DNA of 64,000 nt from Paenibacillus hemerocallicola (lineage in GTDB: Bacteria; Bacillota; Bacilli; Paenibacillales; NBRC-103111). The DNA is taken from contig NZ_VDCQ01000001.1 in the NCBI RefSeq assembly GCF_006265175.1, forward strand, positions 245,383-309,382. Direction: 5' to 3'. How positions within the stretch are numbered: position 1 is the stretch's first letter; each line of letters opens with the position of its first letter. Under the pieces are notes generated by a model. It had not been told where the DNA came from. It did no database searches and was given only the letters and a program-made list of their open reading frames with translations. This document shows positions 27,402 through 36,193 of this stretch, in pieces. The position numbers and the translations under genes are program-made.

Positions 27402-27446
27402 GACGGTTTGTTACCTCCTGTCCTGTTTCTCATGCGATTGTAGGAC

Positions 27447-27468
27447 AGGATTATGAATGGACGATGAA
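27447..27468 (-). promoter_or_regulatory. Tandem 11-bp repeats, putative response-regulator site
   Basis: On the minus strand TTCATCGTCCA (27468-27458) is followed directly by TTCATAATCCT (27457-27447). The 11-bp period matches the head-to-tail boxes bound by OmpR/PhoB regulators. A possible -10 TACAAT lies at 27442-27437, with no good -35, so the repeats sit where an activator would replace it. The MMPL ribosome site AGGAGGT follows. Confidence 0.5.
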
Positions 27469-27512
27469 CGGAACATTACAGATTATCGCTTGCTGTCCGT
27501 TTTGGCTGTCAA

Positions 27513-28886
27513 TCAAGAAGGCAACCGGACCGTAATGGCCGTCCCTTTCCCAAGCTCGCTATGCGCGGAAATCGATCCGCCGTGAAGCTCGACGATTTTT
27601 TTGGCGATAGACAAGCCGAGTCCGCTTCCGGCCTGGGTGCGGTTTCTTGCTTTATCCGCTTTGTAGAACCGGTCGAATATATGCGGAAGCTCAGAGTCGG
27701 GTATCCCGATGCCCGTGTCCGCGATCGTTACCGCGATATCGCTTCCGATGTCGACCCGGATCGAAATAGTGCCTCCGGGACGGGAAAACTTGATGCTGTT
27801 TGCAATCACATTGAGCCATACTTGAGTCAACAGCTGCGGGTCGGCGCCGATTACGATCTCGGGCAAGTCCGGCTCGATCGACAGCCCTTTCTCCGACCAT
27901 TGCCATTCCGTAACGATCAAGCAGTTCCGGAGCTGTTCGTCCAATCGATAATTGGTCCGTTTCAAAGCGGCAGCCTCTTTATCCAGCGCCGCCAGCGTCA
28001 GGAGCTGCTTGCTCAACGACGATAATCGGCCGCTCTCCTCCGCTATTATGCGAAGATACCGCTCTTGCTCTTCGACTGTAGCTTCTTTATCGAGAATGGA
28101 CTGGGCGAATCCTTGAATCGAGGTCAGAGGGGATTGGATTTCATGCGAGACATTGGCGACGAACTCTTGTCTCATCTCGTCCAACCGCTTGAGCGATCGC
28201 GCCATCTGTGCAAAGTGTCTGGCCAAATTTCCGATCTCGTCCTGTCTCGATACGTCCATTTCGATATCGTATTGTCCTTCGACAATTTTGTTGGTCGCAA
28301 CCGTCAACTGCTCGACGGGTTTTACGATATAACGGGTCAAAACGACGATCAGCACGATGCTGAACAAGAAGGTGAACCCGAGCAGGAGCGCCAATAACAT
28401 ACGCACTTCTCCGATTTGCTGCTCCAGATTCGGGCGGATGAACAACGCGTATGGCTGTTCCTGCACTTTAAGCGGAAGTCCGACGCTGTTCCGAATGCTG
28501 TTCTCGAAAAAACCGATTACCGTCAAAAAGTGGCGCTGTTCCAAAATCCCGTTGTAAGTTTCTCCCCGCAAAACGCTGCGCACCTGTTCCGGATCGATAT
28601 CCCGATGCTTAAAGGGAGCTCCGTAATAGGTGCCTTCAAGGCGTTCGTTGACGGCATAAATCTGAAAGCCCATGTTTCCGATCGAGGTCAAGTATCGGCT
28701 TAGATCGACAGTCGGCATTTGTTGCTGGAGATTGCGGATTTCCAAGCCGATGTTCATTATTTTTCGATCATTATAGTCCCGGAATTTGTTCGAATAATAA
28801 ACGTTCGACAGCAATAGCGCCAAGAGGCTGCTGACCAATGCGATCGCTATGAATGTAACGACGATGCGTATATAGAGCGTTTTCAT
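27513..28886 (-). CDS. Two-component sensor histidine kinase
   Basis: A 457-residue membrane sensor: TM1 about 7-29, extracytoplasmic loop to about 163, TM2 about 164-188, HAMP about 190-240, dimerisation helix FVANVSHEIQSPLTSIQGFAQ (phospho-His about residue 248, with IQ instead of the common LR/LK after HE), and HATPase with NVIANSIKFS (N box), DTGIGI (G1) and GSGLGLSIAKKI (G2). Its ATG overlaps the response-regulator stop by 4 bp. It probably senses an envelope signal and drives the neighbouring MMPL exporter. Confidence 0.9.
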   Translation of the reverse strand: MKTLYIRIVVTFIAIALVSSLLALLLSNVYYSNKFRDYNDRKIMNIGLEIRNLQQQMPTVDLSRYLTSIGNMGFQIYAVNERLEGTYYGAPFKHRDIDPEQVRSVLRGETYNGILEQRHFLTVIGFFENSIRNSVGLPLKVQEQPYALFIRPNLEQQIGEVRMLLALLLGFTFLFSIVLIVVLTRYIVKPVEQLTVATNKIVEGQYDIEMDVSRQDEIGNLARHFAQMARSLKRLDEMRQEFVANVSHEIQSPLTSIQGFAQSILDKEATVEEQERYLRIIAEESGRLSSLSKQLLTLAALDKEAAALKRTNYRLDEQLRNCLIVTEWQWSEKGLSIEPDLPEIVIGADPQLLTQVWLNVIANSIKFSRPGGTISIRVDIGSDIAVTIADTGIGIPDSELPHIFDRFYKADKARNRTQAGSGLGLSIAKKIVELHGGSISAHSELGKGTAITVRLPS

Positions 28887-29563
28887 AACCCGTTCACCTC
28901 GAGCTTGTACCCGAGACCGCGTATGGTCGTTATGACGAAATCGTCGGCGCTGTCGACGAACCGCTCCCGAAGACGTTTAATGTGAACGTCGATCGTACGG
29001 CTGCCCCCTTCGTAATCGGCACCCCAAATAAGCTGAATGAGCTGTTCCCTTGTGAATATTCGCCCCGGATTGGCGGCTAATTGAGCCAGCAACTCGAATT
29101 CCTTCAGCGGAATAACGATCGATTCGCCGCGGATGTTCACCTCATAACTTCTCCGGTCGATCACGGTGTTGTTCAGCTTTATCGCTTCGGAGGACACAAG
29201 CCGATACCTTCGCAGCAATGCCCGGACCCTGAACAGCAGCTCTTTCGGCTCGAAAGGTTTGACCAAATAATCGTCGGTTCCGGAAACGAATCCTTTTTCC
29301 TTATCCTCGAGCTCTCCTTTGGCTGTCAGCATTATGACGGGGATGTCGTAATGGCCTCTGATTTCCCGGCAAAGCTCCAAGCCGTCCTTCGCGGGCATCA
29401 TCACGTCCACGACCGCCAAATGAACCTGCTCGGTCTCCATAATGCGCGAAGCTTGCTCGCCGTCCTCCGCTTCATATACGACATAGCCTTCCTTATTGAA
29501 AATAAAACGGAGCAGTTCCCGAATATGAGGGTCGTCATCCGCAACGAGCATATGAATTCTCAA
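28883..29563 (-). CDS. OmpR/PhoB family response regulator
   Basis: A 226-residue response regulator: receiver with DDD near residue 10, phospho-acceptor Asp in VVDVMMPAKDG (about residue 53), Lys in VKPFEPKEL, and a C-terminal winged helix with FELLAQLAANPGRIFTREQLIQLIWG and RTIDVHIKRLRERF. TTG start with AAGGTG eight bases upstream. First gene of the RR-HK-MMPL-membrane protein group. Confidence 0.93.
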   Translation of the reverse strand: MRIHMLVADDDPHIRELLRFIFNKEGYVVYEAEDGEQASRIMETEQVHLAVVDVMMPAKDGLELCREIRGHYDIPVIMLTAKGELEDKEKGFVSGTDDYLVKPFEPKELLFRVRALLRRYRLVSSEAIKLNNTVIDRRSYEVNIRGESIVIPLKEFELLAQLAANPGRIFTREQLIQLIWGADYEGGSRTIDVHIKRLRERFVDSADDFVITTIRGLGYKLEVNGL

Positions 29564-29855
29564 TTTGCACGCACCTTTTTCTGATCCGAATAGTTATCGG
29601 TATGTTTCATATCATATCAAACTTCGATCCGAAATCCGAAGGGGAGGCCGCTTCAACGGCCATGATCAAGATGTCCGGTCGAAGGCCATGTATTCTCGCG
29701 AAAAAAGAGGAATACGGAAATGCAGATGCGAATGGTTAGGCTAGGGAAATTAGGGGCAAGCAGCAACGATCGGGGAGGAAACGGCCATGCTTTCAGGCGA
29801 TAATACAGAAGCGATACAGCAAAAACGGGTCCATCTTCAAATGATAAGGCAGTAG
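29564..29855. other. Intergenic region with a possible 22-codon ORF
   Basis: The region between the response regulator and CDF genes contains no sizeable gene. A small plus-strand frame at 29787-29855 (MLSGDNTEAIQQKRVHLQMIRQ) has a good site GGGGAGG eight bases upstream and could be a small protein, but nothing else supports it. Confidence 0.25.
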
Positions 29856-29922
29856 AAAAACCTGCAGCACCTTTCCGATTTCATTCCATGGAGCGGCTTT
29901 GGTCGGGCAAAGTCTGCAGGTT
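29856..29922 (-). terminator. Terminator of the CDF gene
   Basis: On the minus strand AACCTGCAG (29922-29914) pairs with CTGCAGG (29867-29861) around a long loop, followed by TTTTT. Confidence 0.6.
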
Positions 29923-29933
29923 ATTCAGTTGCC

Positions 29934-30920
29934 CTATTCCTTTTCCGGCGTCGGATTCCAGTCCCGGATACCGTTGTCCTCGATAATGCCCAGCGTTACA
30001 TCGGCAATATCCGAGTCTACCAGCAGCTTGTCGCGTACCCGGAACTTGATGTCATCGGCAACGGCCAATGTCAAGCCCGCCCGAAGCTCGATGTAGGCAT
30101 CCACGTGATAGAAGCGTCCTTCTTGAATAATCCGCATTTTATTAATATCGGTTACATCCGGGTCTCCCAAAATAATGGCGGCAATTTTCTCCTCCACGGC
30201 GAGCGGGGCGGCCACTCCGATCAGCCCGACCATATTGTCATAGCCTACGCGGAATGCGACCCCTACCATCAGCATACCGATCAGAATCGCGCTGACTCCG
30301 TCCAAAATGCTTACGTCGGCTACAGCCGTCGCGACGATCGCAATAATGGCCAGCAGCGCCCCGGTCGTAGCGACCAAATCTTCGTAGAAGACGAGTCGGG
30401 TCGGAGGCGCGGCTCGTTTTACGTTCTGGAAGGCGGTTTTTACGATGCCGACTCCTTTGCCTTCCGCGCGGGTTTCATGCAAAATCTCTTTCATCGCTTT
30501 AAACAAAATAGCTCCGTCAACGATAAGCGACACGAGCAGTACGGCGAAATTGAGCCAAAATCCGTGCGAAACCGCAGGATGCCGGATCAGGTGAAACCCT
30601 TCCTTGATCGTTTCGTACGCCATAATCGATACGACGATGACCGCAATCATACAAAAAATGTTGATGAGGCGGCCGAAGCCGGTCGGAAACCGTTTCGTCG
30701 GCTTGCGCTCCGACAGGATGCTGCCTCCGTATACGAAAGCCTGATTGACCGCGTCGGCGATCGAGTGCATCGTGGATGCGAACATCGTTCCGCTTCCCGT
30801 CACATAGGCCGCAATGCCTTTGATGATCGCGATACAAAAGTTGCCGAGCGCGGCCGCACCCGACGAAGCGTTGCCTTTCTTGAGCATGCTGGCCAAAGAC
30901 GAGCTGCTGCCGGACTCCAT
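29934..30920 (-). CDS. Cation diffusion facilitator (CDF) transporter
   Basis: A 328-residue CDF protein with six TM segments. The metal-site motif is HSIADAVNQ (HxxxD, helix II) paired with FYEDLVATTG (ExxxA-type, helix V, with Glu-Asp), plus the C-terminal cytoplasmic ferredoxin-like domain (about 245-320). CDF exporters remove Zn, Fe, Mn or Co using protons. Helix II has His-Asp in the order usual for Zn/Fe transporters, but the metal cannot be fixed from sequence. Single gene. Confidence 0.85.
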   Translation of the reverse strand: MESGSSSSLASMLKKGNASSGAAALGNFCIAIIKGIAAYVTGSGTMFASTMHSIADAVNQAFVYGGSILSERKPTKRFPTGFGRLINIFCMIAVIVVSIMAYETIKEGFHLIRHPAVSHGFWLNFAVLLVSLIVDGAILFKAMKEILHETRAEGKGVGIVKTAFQNVKRAAPPTRLVFYEDLVATTGALLAIIAIVATAVADVSILDGVSAILIGMLMVGVAFRVGYDNMVGLIGVAAPLAVEEKIAAIILGDPDVTDINKMRIIQEGRFYHVDAYIELRAGLTLAVADDIKFRVRDKLLVDSDIADVTLGIIEDNGIRDWNPTPEKE

Positions 30921-31008
30921 TTACCAATAAACCTCCCATACAGGTACATTTTCTATCCACTAGCATTCCCTCAAACGAACGCTCTCCATGCCGTCATGGT
31001 CGGCTTGC

Positions 31009-32166
31009 TTACAAACACGATTCCAAAATGTTCCTGACGTCTTGGCGGTCAAGTCTCTTGAACGAGCCGATCGGACCGAAACGAACCGCTTCGTCCGCCA
31101 TACGGTCCAAATGCTCGGCCCCGATGCCGAAATCGGCCAACCGCGCTTGCGCGCCGATACGCGTAAAGAAATTCCGTGTCGCTTCGATGCCTGCTAGCGC
31201 CGTTTCTTGATCCGACTTGCCGGCAGGATCGATCCCCCATACCCGGACCGCATATTGAACAAATCGGTCCAACCGTTCCGTATGTACATATTCCATCCAG
31301 TTCGGGAACACGATCGATAATCCTGCGCCATGGGGGATATCGTAAATGGCGCTAATTTCATGCTCGATTCCGTGAGACGCCCAATCCTGCTGCATCGTGC
31401 CGGCCCACATCAAATTGGCTCTTGCTTCGTAATTGCCCGGATCGGTCAGAGCGCCTCCGACATTCTCGATAACGGTATGCAAAATCGATTCGCAAAACCG
31501 TTCCTGCAGCGGGGTGTGCTCGGTCAGGCTGAAGTACTGCTCGAATACGTGGGACATAATGTCGATAGAGCCGTATACCGTATGGTTGCGGGGCACCGAA
31601 TACGTAAGTGCCGGATCCAGGATGGAAAATTTCGGGTAGGCAAACGGGCTGCCGAACGAACGCTTCTGCCGCTCCTCCCAATTGGAAATAACCGAGTTTC
31701 CGTTCATCTCGGAGCCTGTTGCGGACAAGGTCAGCACGGTTGCAAGCGGCAACGCGTCCCGTATGACCGCTTTGCGGATGCAAAAATCCCATACGTCGCC
31801 GTCATAGGGAACTCCGACGGCTACCGCTTTTGCAGCATCGATCACGCTTCCTCCGCCTACCGCCAATATCAGGTCGGCTTGACCGGCTCTTGCGATTTCG
31901 ATGCCTTTCTTGACGGTCGAGAGCCGGGGGTTCGGTTCGACCGCCGGGAGCTCCAGAACGTTGGCACCGATTTCGTTCAGCTGGCCCATCACTTTGTCAT
32001 ACAGCCCGGTTTGCTTGATGCTTCCCGAGCCGTACACGAGCAGGATAGTTGTACCGAACGGTTTGGCCAATTCGCCGAGCTTATCTACGGAGCCGCGGCC
32101 GAATACGATTCGGGTCGGATTCTGGTACTGAAATGAATTCACGCTGAGGTCAGCCCCTTCCATCAT
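31009..32166 (-). CDS. Iron-containing alcohol dehydrogenase (YqhD/BdhA-like)
   Basis: A 385-residue group III alcohol dehydrogenase. NPTRIVFGRGSVDKLG and YGSGSIKQTG near the N-terminus, the NAD(P) loop AVGGGSVIDAAKAVA (about residue 95), and the metal ligands in HVFEQYF and HGIEHEISAIYDIPHGAGLSIVFPNWM. Closest in form to NADPH-dependent YqhD/butanol dehydrogenases that reduce aldehydes. Start at Met1 or Met2. Single gene. Confidence 0.9.
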   Translation of the reverse strand: MMEGADLSVNSFQYQNPTRIVFGRGSVDKLGELAKPFGTTILLVYGSGSIKQTGLYDKVMGQLNEIGANVLELPAVEPNPRLSTVKKGIEIARAGQADLILAVGGGSVIDAAKAVAVGVPYDGDVWDFCIRKAVIRDALPLATVLTLSATGSEMNGNSVISNWEERQKRSFGSPFAYPKFSILDPALTYSVPRNHTVYGSIDIMSHVFEQYFSLTEHTPLQERFCESILHTVIENVGGALTDPGNYEARANLMWAGTMQQDWASHGIEHEISAIYDIPHGAGLSIVFPNWMEYVHTERLDRFVQYAVRVWGIDPAGKSDQETALAGIEATRNFFTRIGAQARLADFGIGAEHLDRMADEAVRFGPIGSFKRLDRQDVRNILESCL

Positions 32167-32223
32167 AAGTCATTAGGTAATACTACCAGTATAACAAAGT
32201 ACGGGACGCATTATTTGGGAAAA

Positions 32224-32289
32224 TAGGAAAAACGTCAATCGACGTACTTCATGGATGAGCGACCGCGATTCGGCGGTAGTTATCCTTGG
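32224..32289 (-). repeat. Dispersed structured repeat, copy A
   Basis: On the minus strand: CAAGGA, then ACCGC-N6-GCGGT, then TCCATG, then ACGTC-GATT-GACGT followed by TTTTTCC. The same order of elements recurs at 63677-63742 and, in part, at 40676-40726. It looks like two nested stem-loops followed by an intrinsic terminator. Confidence 0.7.
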
Positions 32290-32340
32290 TTCATCATTTT
32301 GCAGTCCGCTTTATGGAATCATCACATTCTGAAACGATGG

Positions 32341-32375
32341 AAAAAAAGAACCCCGAATCAAGCGATTCGGGGTTC
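32341..32375 (-). terminator. Terminator of the NlpC/P60 gene
   Basis: Minus strand: GAACCCCGAATC-GCTT-GATTCGGGGTTC followed by seven T. Confidence 0.9.
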
Positions 32376-32384
32376 GTAAGGAGC

Positions 32385-33011
32385 CTATTGGATTACGCGG
32401 CGTGCAGTCGTATAATGCTCATCCCACCAGCCGGATTCGAGATCGGTAATCGTGACGCCCGGATCGCCGTACGTGTGCAAAATTTTGCCGTTGCCGATAT
32501 AAATGGCAACATGGTGGACCGGGGAGTAGAAGAAGACGAGATCGCCCGGCTTCAACTGGCTGCGCGGCACGTAGGTGCCTGCGCGGGATTGTTCAATGGA
32601 TTCGCGCGGAATCGAAATGTCGTTTAACCCGTATAAATATTGAGTGAAGGACGAGCAGTCGAATGATTTGGTGTTTCCCGTTTTCGCGCCGAACTTGTAT
32701 GGTACGCCGATATATTGCTTGCCTTTGGAAATAATATCGTTAGAGATCGAAGAGCCGGATTCGGAGCCCGCGTTCGAGCCCGCTCCTGATTCGTTGTCCG
32801 AGCCCGATGACGAGCCTTTGTCCGCGTTCCAATCGTAGTTCCAATCGTTGTTCCAATCCTGATTCCATCCGAAATTCCAGCCATTATCCCGCCCCGGTGC
32901 CGCATGGGCGGAAGGAGAGGCCAGAAACGCGCTTCCGGCAATAAAGACGGTAAAGCTTAGGCCGACAGTAAGGATGGCTTGTCCGATACGTTTATTTGCG
33001 GTAGTTTTCAT
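32385..33011 (-). CDS. Secreted NlpC/P60 peptidoglycan hydrolase
   Basis: A 208-residue exported endopeptidase. A signal peptide (MKTTANKR, hydrophobic 10-33, cleavage after SAHA) is followed by a low-complexity linker of Trp-Asn-Asp repeats (WNQDWNNDWNYDWN) and Ser/Gly, then the NlpC/P60 domain (about 90-208): catalytic Cys in SFDCSSFTQYLYG, His in PVHHVAIYIGNGKILH. It should cut D-Glu-mDAP or related stem-peptide bonds. The Trp-rich linker is unusual. Own terminator. Confidence 0.88.
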   Translation of the reverse strand: MKTTANKRIGQAILTVGLSFTVFIAGSAFLASPSAHAAPGRDNGWNFGWNQDWNNDWNYDWNADKGSSSGSDNESGAGSNAGSESGSSISNDIISKGKQYIGVPYKFGAKTGNTKSFDCSSFTQYLYGLNDISIPRESIEQSRAGTYVPRSQLKPGDLVFFYSPVHHVAIYIGNGKILHTYGDPGVTITDLESGWWDEHYTTARRVIQ

Positions 33012-33225
33012 GGTTTCCTCCTTAGGCTTGATGTATAGTTTTAAGTCGCGGGATTGCTTAATGGCTTGCTACTACCTTATCATATTAAAAACAGACATAA
33101 TTTGGCCCGTTCGGAGCAACTCCTTATCTCGTCGGCAATTCGTGGCCAAAATGAGAATTTCATTAGAATTTCGCGTTTATTTTAACTTGACAACCATTTT
33201 CGGATCATCGGAGGAAGCTCGCTCA

Positions 33226-33894
33226 GTGTTGTACAACCTATTTTCGAATCCGGTCACGCGCGCCATGGCCATAAGTTTATTGTGCGCGATCGGGTTCGCC
33301 GGCGTAGCTCTATTGATCGGAGCCAACCGGATTGCCGTGTTCGATTCGTCGGTTATCGCCTCGATTCAAGGAATGGAAAACGATCGGCTTACGTATATTT
33401 TGTCATTCTTCACTTGGATCGGGACCGGACTTCCCGTAGCCATCATTACGGCATCGGCCGCACTGTTTCTGTATGCGGCATTGAAGCATCGCATGGAGCT
33501 TTTATTGCTGGTAGCGGTAGTGGGCGGTACGGGGCTGCTCAATTATTTGCTTAAGCTGGTGTTCAAACGGGCACGTCCCGAAATATACCGGATCGCGGAG
33601 GCGAACGGCTACAGCTTTCCGAGCGGGCATTCGATGGTAGCCTTCAGCTTGTACGGCATCCTTGCGTATTTGCTGTGGAGACATATTCCTCGCAGAGCGG
33701 GGCGAATCGTACTGATCGCGATCAGCTCGCTGTTTATTTTGACGATCGGCATTAGCCGGATTTATTTGGGCGTACATTACCCGAGCGACGTCCTGGGCGG
33801 ATATTTGGCCAGCGGCTGCTGGATGTTCGGATTGATCTGGTTATATGACGGCAAATATGGGAAATCCGCAGTCACCCATCGGGGCGGACCGTAA
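33226..33894 (+). CDS. PAP2 family membrane phosphatase
   Basis: A 222-residue, six-helix lipid phosphatase. The three-part PAP2 signature is complete: KLVFKRARPE, GYSFPSGHSM and SRIYLGVHYPSD. Likely acts on undecaprenyl pyrophosphate, phosphatidylglycerol phosphate or another lipid phosphate outside the membrane. I chose GTG 33226 behind GGAGG (10-base spacing); the open frame extends further upstream, where it would overlap the NlpC gene promoter. Confidence 0.85.
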   Translation: MLYNLFSNPVTRAMAISLLCAIGFAGVALLIGANRIAVFDSSVIASIQGMENDRLTYILSFFTWIGTGLPVAIITASAALFLYAALKHRMELLLLVAVVGGTGLLNYLLKLVFKRARPEIYRIAEANGYSFPSGHSMVAFSLYGILAYLLWRHIPRRAGRIVLIAISSLFILTIGISRIYLGVHYPSDVLGGYLASGCWMFGLIWLYDGKYGKSAVTHRGGP

Positions 33895-33930
33895 TATTCT
33901 GGAGGTATCTGAACAACCAGAGGTGACACT

Positions 33931-34359
33931 ATGGCTGTTGTCAAAGCCAGGGAGAGCGATATCGATTTGCTGGCAAGGCTGCTGAGGGCCGAAGCGGAGG
34001 GAGAAGGCGAGAAAGGGATGATGCTGGTCGGAAATGTGGGCATTAACCGGATCAGGGCGAATTGCTCCGATTTCAAAAATATCCGGACGATCCCGCAAAT
34101 GGTGTACCAGGAGCATGCGTTCGAAGCGGTCCAGCACGGTTACTTTTATCAAAAAGTGAGAGAGCGGGATAAGCGTTTGGCAAGAAGGGCGGTTAACGGA
34201 GAACGGAATTGGCCGGGGAAATTCAGCCTGTGGTATTTCAGGCCGGAGGGGGACTGCCCGCCGACGTGGTACAATCAGCCGTTGGTAGGACGATGGAAGC
34301 TGCACTGCTTCTATCAGCCGACAGGAGAAGAGTGCGAAAATATTTATAATACGTTTTGA
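33931..34359 (+). CDS. cwlJ: Spore cortex hydrolase, CwlJ/SleB catalytic type
   Basis: A 142-residue SleB/CwlJ-type hydrolase without signal peptide, as in CwlJ. The catalytic Glu is in LLARLLRAEAEGEGEKGMMLVGNVGINRI, and the C-terminal GKFSLWYFRPEGDCPPTWYNQPLVGRWKLHCFYQPT is characteristic. CwlJ acts on cortex peptidoglycan at spore germination. Convergent with the gerP operon; I do not recognise a gerQ gene nearby. Confidence 0.88.
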   Translation: MAVVKARESDIDLLARLLRAEAEGEGEKGMMLVGNVGINRIRANCSDFKNIRTIPQMVYQEHAFEAVQHGYFYQKVRERDKRLARRAVNGERNWPGKFSLWYFRPEGDCPPTWYNQPLVGRWKLHCFYQPTGEECENIYNTF

Positions 34360-34364
34360 AAGAC

Positions 34365-34396
34365 AAAAAAAGCTTGAGCGATCAAGCTTTTTTTGT
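34365..34396. terminator. Bidirectional terminator between cwlJ and gerPE
   Basis: Seven A, AGCTTGA-GCGA-TCAAGCT, seven T: works for both convergent transcripts. Confidence 0.92.
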
Positions 34397-34407
34397 TTCT
34401 CCGTTCC

Positions 34408-34785
34408 TTATTGCGGCCGGGGTCTGCGCTGAATTTGGCGAATATGCTTAGTACGGCTTTCCGTTTCGATCATCGCGTTGGAGCCCGTCTGCAGTATGGA
34501 GGATGAAGATATGGAAATGATATCTACCGCTCCTACGTGGATAAATCCGCTGAGATTCGTCTCGGTAATATGCACTTCATCGGATGGAGAGGGAAGCGGG
34601 ATCGGTCTGGAGTAAATCGGGTATGCTTGAAAGGAGCCCTCGTTTCCGTTATATCTGGAAGTTTGGCGTTGAATCGCCAAAGCTATGCTTCTGGGTGTGA
34701 CAACGACGCAATCTCCTGCTATAAAGATAGAGCCGAGTCCTACTTCATTTATGGAAATGTTCTTTACCGCCGATATTCTGGCCAT
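34408..34785 (-). CDS. gerPE: Spore germination protein GerPE-like
   Basis: A 125-residue protein in the gerPE position. The central VHITETNLSGFIHVGAVDIISISSSSILQTGSN is the pattern shared by the GerP small proteins (the ISSSSILQTGS block also appears in GerPB and GerPD). Gene order gerPA-B-C-D-E supports the name. GerP proteins are made in the mother cell and let germinants through the coat. Last gene, 10 bp after gerPD, with a terminator. Confidence 0.85.
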   Translation of the reverse strand: MARISAVKNISINEVGLGSIFIAGDCVVVTPRSIALAIQRQTSRYNGNEGSFQAYPIYSRPIPLPSPSDEVHITETNLSGFIHVGAVDIISISSSSILQTGSNAMIETESRTKHIRQIQRRPRPQ

Positions 34786-34795
34786 TGACGCACCG

Positions 34796-34975
34796 TCACC
34801 TTTCCGCCGCGAGAGGAACCAACGGTCCGATAATAAGCGATTCCGGAGGCGTGTCGAAAATCGAGGACAGAACGATTTCTTTCGTATCGCCTATCAATAC
34901 GACCGAGGAGCTGGCTACCCCGATAATTCGGATTGCGCCAACGGACAACTGTTTGTTTTCAACATGAAAGTTCAT
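34796..34975 (-). CDS. gerPD: Spore germination protein GerPD
   Basis: A 59-residue protein: MNFHVENKQLSVGAIRIIGV, SSSVVLIGDTKEIVLSS and IFDTPPESLIIGPLVPLA, the last block being a hallmark of GerPD. ATG preceded by GGAGATGG and overlapping the gerPC stop (ATGA), so translation is coupled. Confidence 0.92.
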   Translation of the reverse strand: MNFHVENKQLSVGAIRIIGVASSSVVLIGDTKEIVLSSIFDTPPESLIIGPLVPLAAER

Positions 34976-35568
34976 GCGCTTCCATCTCCTTTGCTTTTCT
35001 TTTGACCCATATGCTGTTCGATCGCGGTTATAATATCGGTTTTGATTTTGTCTACAATAATGTCCGCCTTCAGCCTCCCGGAGCTCGGATCATCCTGGAC
35101 TGTCCGTAAGTAATGGTCGATGCGCTTGTCCATCTGCCCTTTGATGTCCTCGATCATAAAGTCCGCATACCCTTCTCCAAGCGCGATCCGGTGATTTTGT
35201 TCCCACTCCTTGATCGAAGCCCGCCCGTCTTCTTCCAAAAAACGGTCGATTTCTCTTCGAATACTCGACCGTGCGTCAGTTTGTACCATTGTCGTCTGGA
35301 CATCGCTGCCATTCACCGTGAAATCGTCAATCGATTTGCCGATTTCCGGGGAGATACCGATATGAAGCGTGCCATCGAGCTTTTCTATTTTCAATTGGTC
35401 GAACTTGTACTCGATTTTTTCCACATTGACCGTACGCTGCTTTTTGAGTTCGTCGATTTCCTGCTGCAGCTGCCCGACTTTGGCTTCGAGCTCCTGAAGC
35501 TTCTGCGTCTGCCATTGCAAGTAAGCGTTCAACTGTTGGAAATAGGCTTGAGGCGGCAGCGTATTCAA
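34972..35568 (-). CDS. gerPC: Spore germination protein GerPC
   Basis: A 198-residue protein. The N-terminus (YFQQLNAYLQWQTQKLQELEAKVGQLQQEIDELKKQ) is a coiled coil typical of GerPC, followed by KIEYKFDQLKIEKLDGTLHIGISP and a C-terminal helical region with conserved YADFMIEDIKGQMDKRI. Located between gerPB and gerPD. Coat-associated and needed for normal germinant access. Confidence 0.92.
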   Translation of the reverse strand: MNTLPPQAYFQQLNAYLQWQTQKLQELEAKVGQLQQEIDELKKQRTVNVEKIEYKFDQLKIEKLDGTLHIGISPEIGKSIDDFTVNGSDVQTTMVQTDARSSIRREIDRFLEEDGRASIKEWEQNHRIALGEGYADFMIEDIKGQMDKRIDHYLRTVQDDPSSGRLKADIIVDKIKTDIITAIEQHMGQKKSKGDGSA

Positions 35569-35619
35569 TCGGTTTCCCCCTTTCCGGCGCTCATTGAAGT
35601 CGGCGGTTTCGGTCCGGCG

Positions 35620-35823
35620 TCACCTTGGGGAGGGGAGCGGAACGAGCGTTTCCGCGCCCGCAGGGGAAGCAGGAGGCGCGGCTGCGGTAAATCCGCCGGT
35701 ATTGTACAGATTGGAAAGGCCTTTGATCATCCCCGCGCTGCCGATTTGAAGGACGGAGGAATTGGCTACCGAATCGACTCGCAACTGATGAATGACGATG
35801 CTTTGATGAACGATAAGATTCAT
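35620..35823 (-). CDS. gerPB: Spore germination protein GerPB
   Basis: A 67-residue protein, MNLIVHQSIVIHQLRVDSVANSSVLQIGSAGMIKGLSNLYNTGG in pieces: the HQSIVIHQLRVDSV start and SSVLQIGSAGMIKGLSNLYNTG block match GerPB. The C-terminus is Ala/Pro-rich, ending LVPLPSPR. It begins 3 bp after gerPA. Confidence 0.92.
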   Translation of the reverse strand: MNLIVHQSIVIHQLRVDSVANSSVLQIGSAGMIKGLSNLYNTGGFTAAAPPASPAGAETLVPLPSPR

Positions 35824-35826
35824 AGT

Positions 35827-36063
35827 CTACAATACACCTGCCCCGTTGGCCGAAACGGCGTTCGTATCGGCAATATCGGCATCGTACGTATTGGTGCTGC
35901 TAACGGCATTGTACGTTTGTACGGCATCGCCTGTATTAAACGAGCCCGCTCCCGCGAACGTTTTGGACGTGCTTTGCGGCGCCAGCTGGATGGCGTCTCC
36001 GATATGTACGATGGAACTGGGGCCTACGCTCAATATGGTAATATTCCCGACAATGGCCGGCAT
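35827..36063 (-). CDS. gerPA: Spore germination protein GerPA (GerPA/GerPF family)
   Basis: A 78-residue protein: MPAIVGNITILSVG, IVHIGDAIQLAPQSTSKTFAGAGSFNTGD and TNTYDADIADTNAV are family motifs of GerPA/GerPF. First in the A-B-C-D-E order, so named gerPA, although the two paralogues are similar. Site AAGGGTG precedes the ATG. A CATACAAT element upstream (minus strand, near 36100) could be part of a SigK promoter. Confidence 0.85.
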   Translation of the reverse strand: MPAIVGNITILSVGPSSIVHIGDAIQLAPQSTSKTFAGAGSFNTGDAVQTYNAVSSTNTYDADIADTNAVSANGAGVL

Positions 36064-36193
36064 CCAGTCACACCCTTATCAAATGTCGTTATTTCATTGT
36101 ATGTGTACGAAAGGGGCGGTATGATACTTCGACACGGCAATCATGAGGAAGGAAAACCGCTCATATAATGGAGCATATAAGGAGAGGGTAGGG

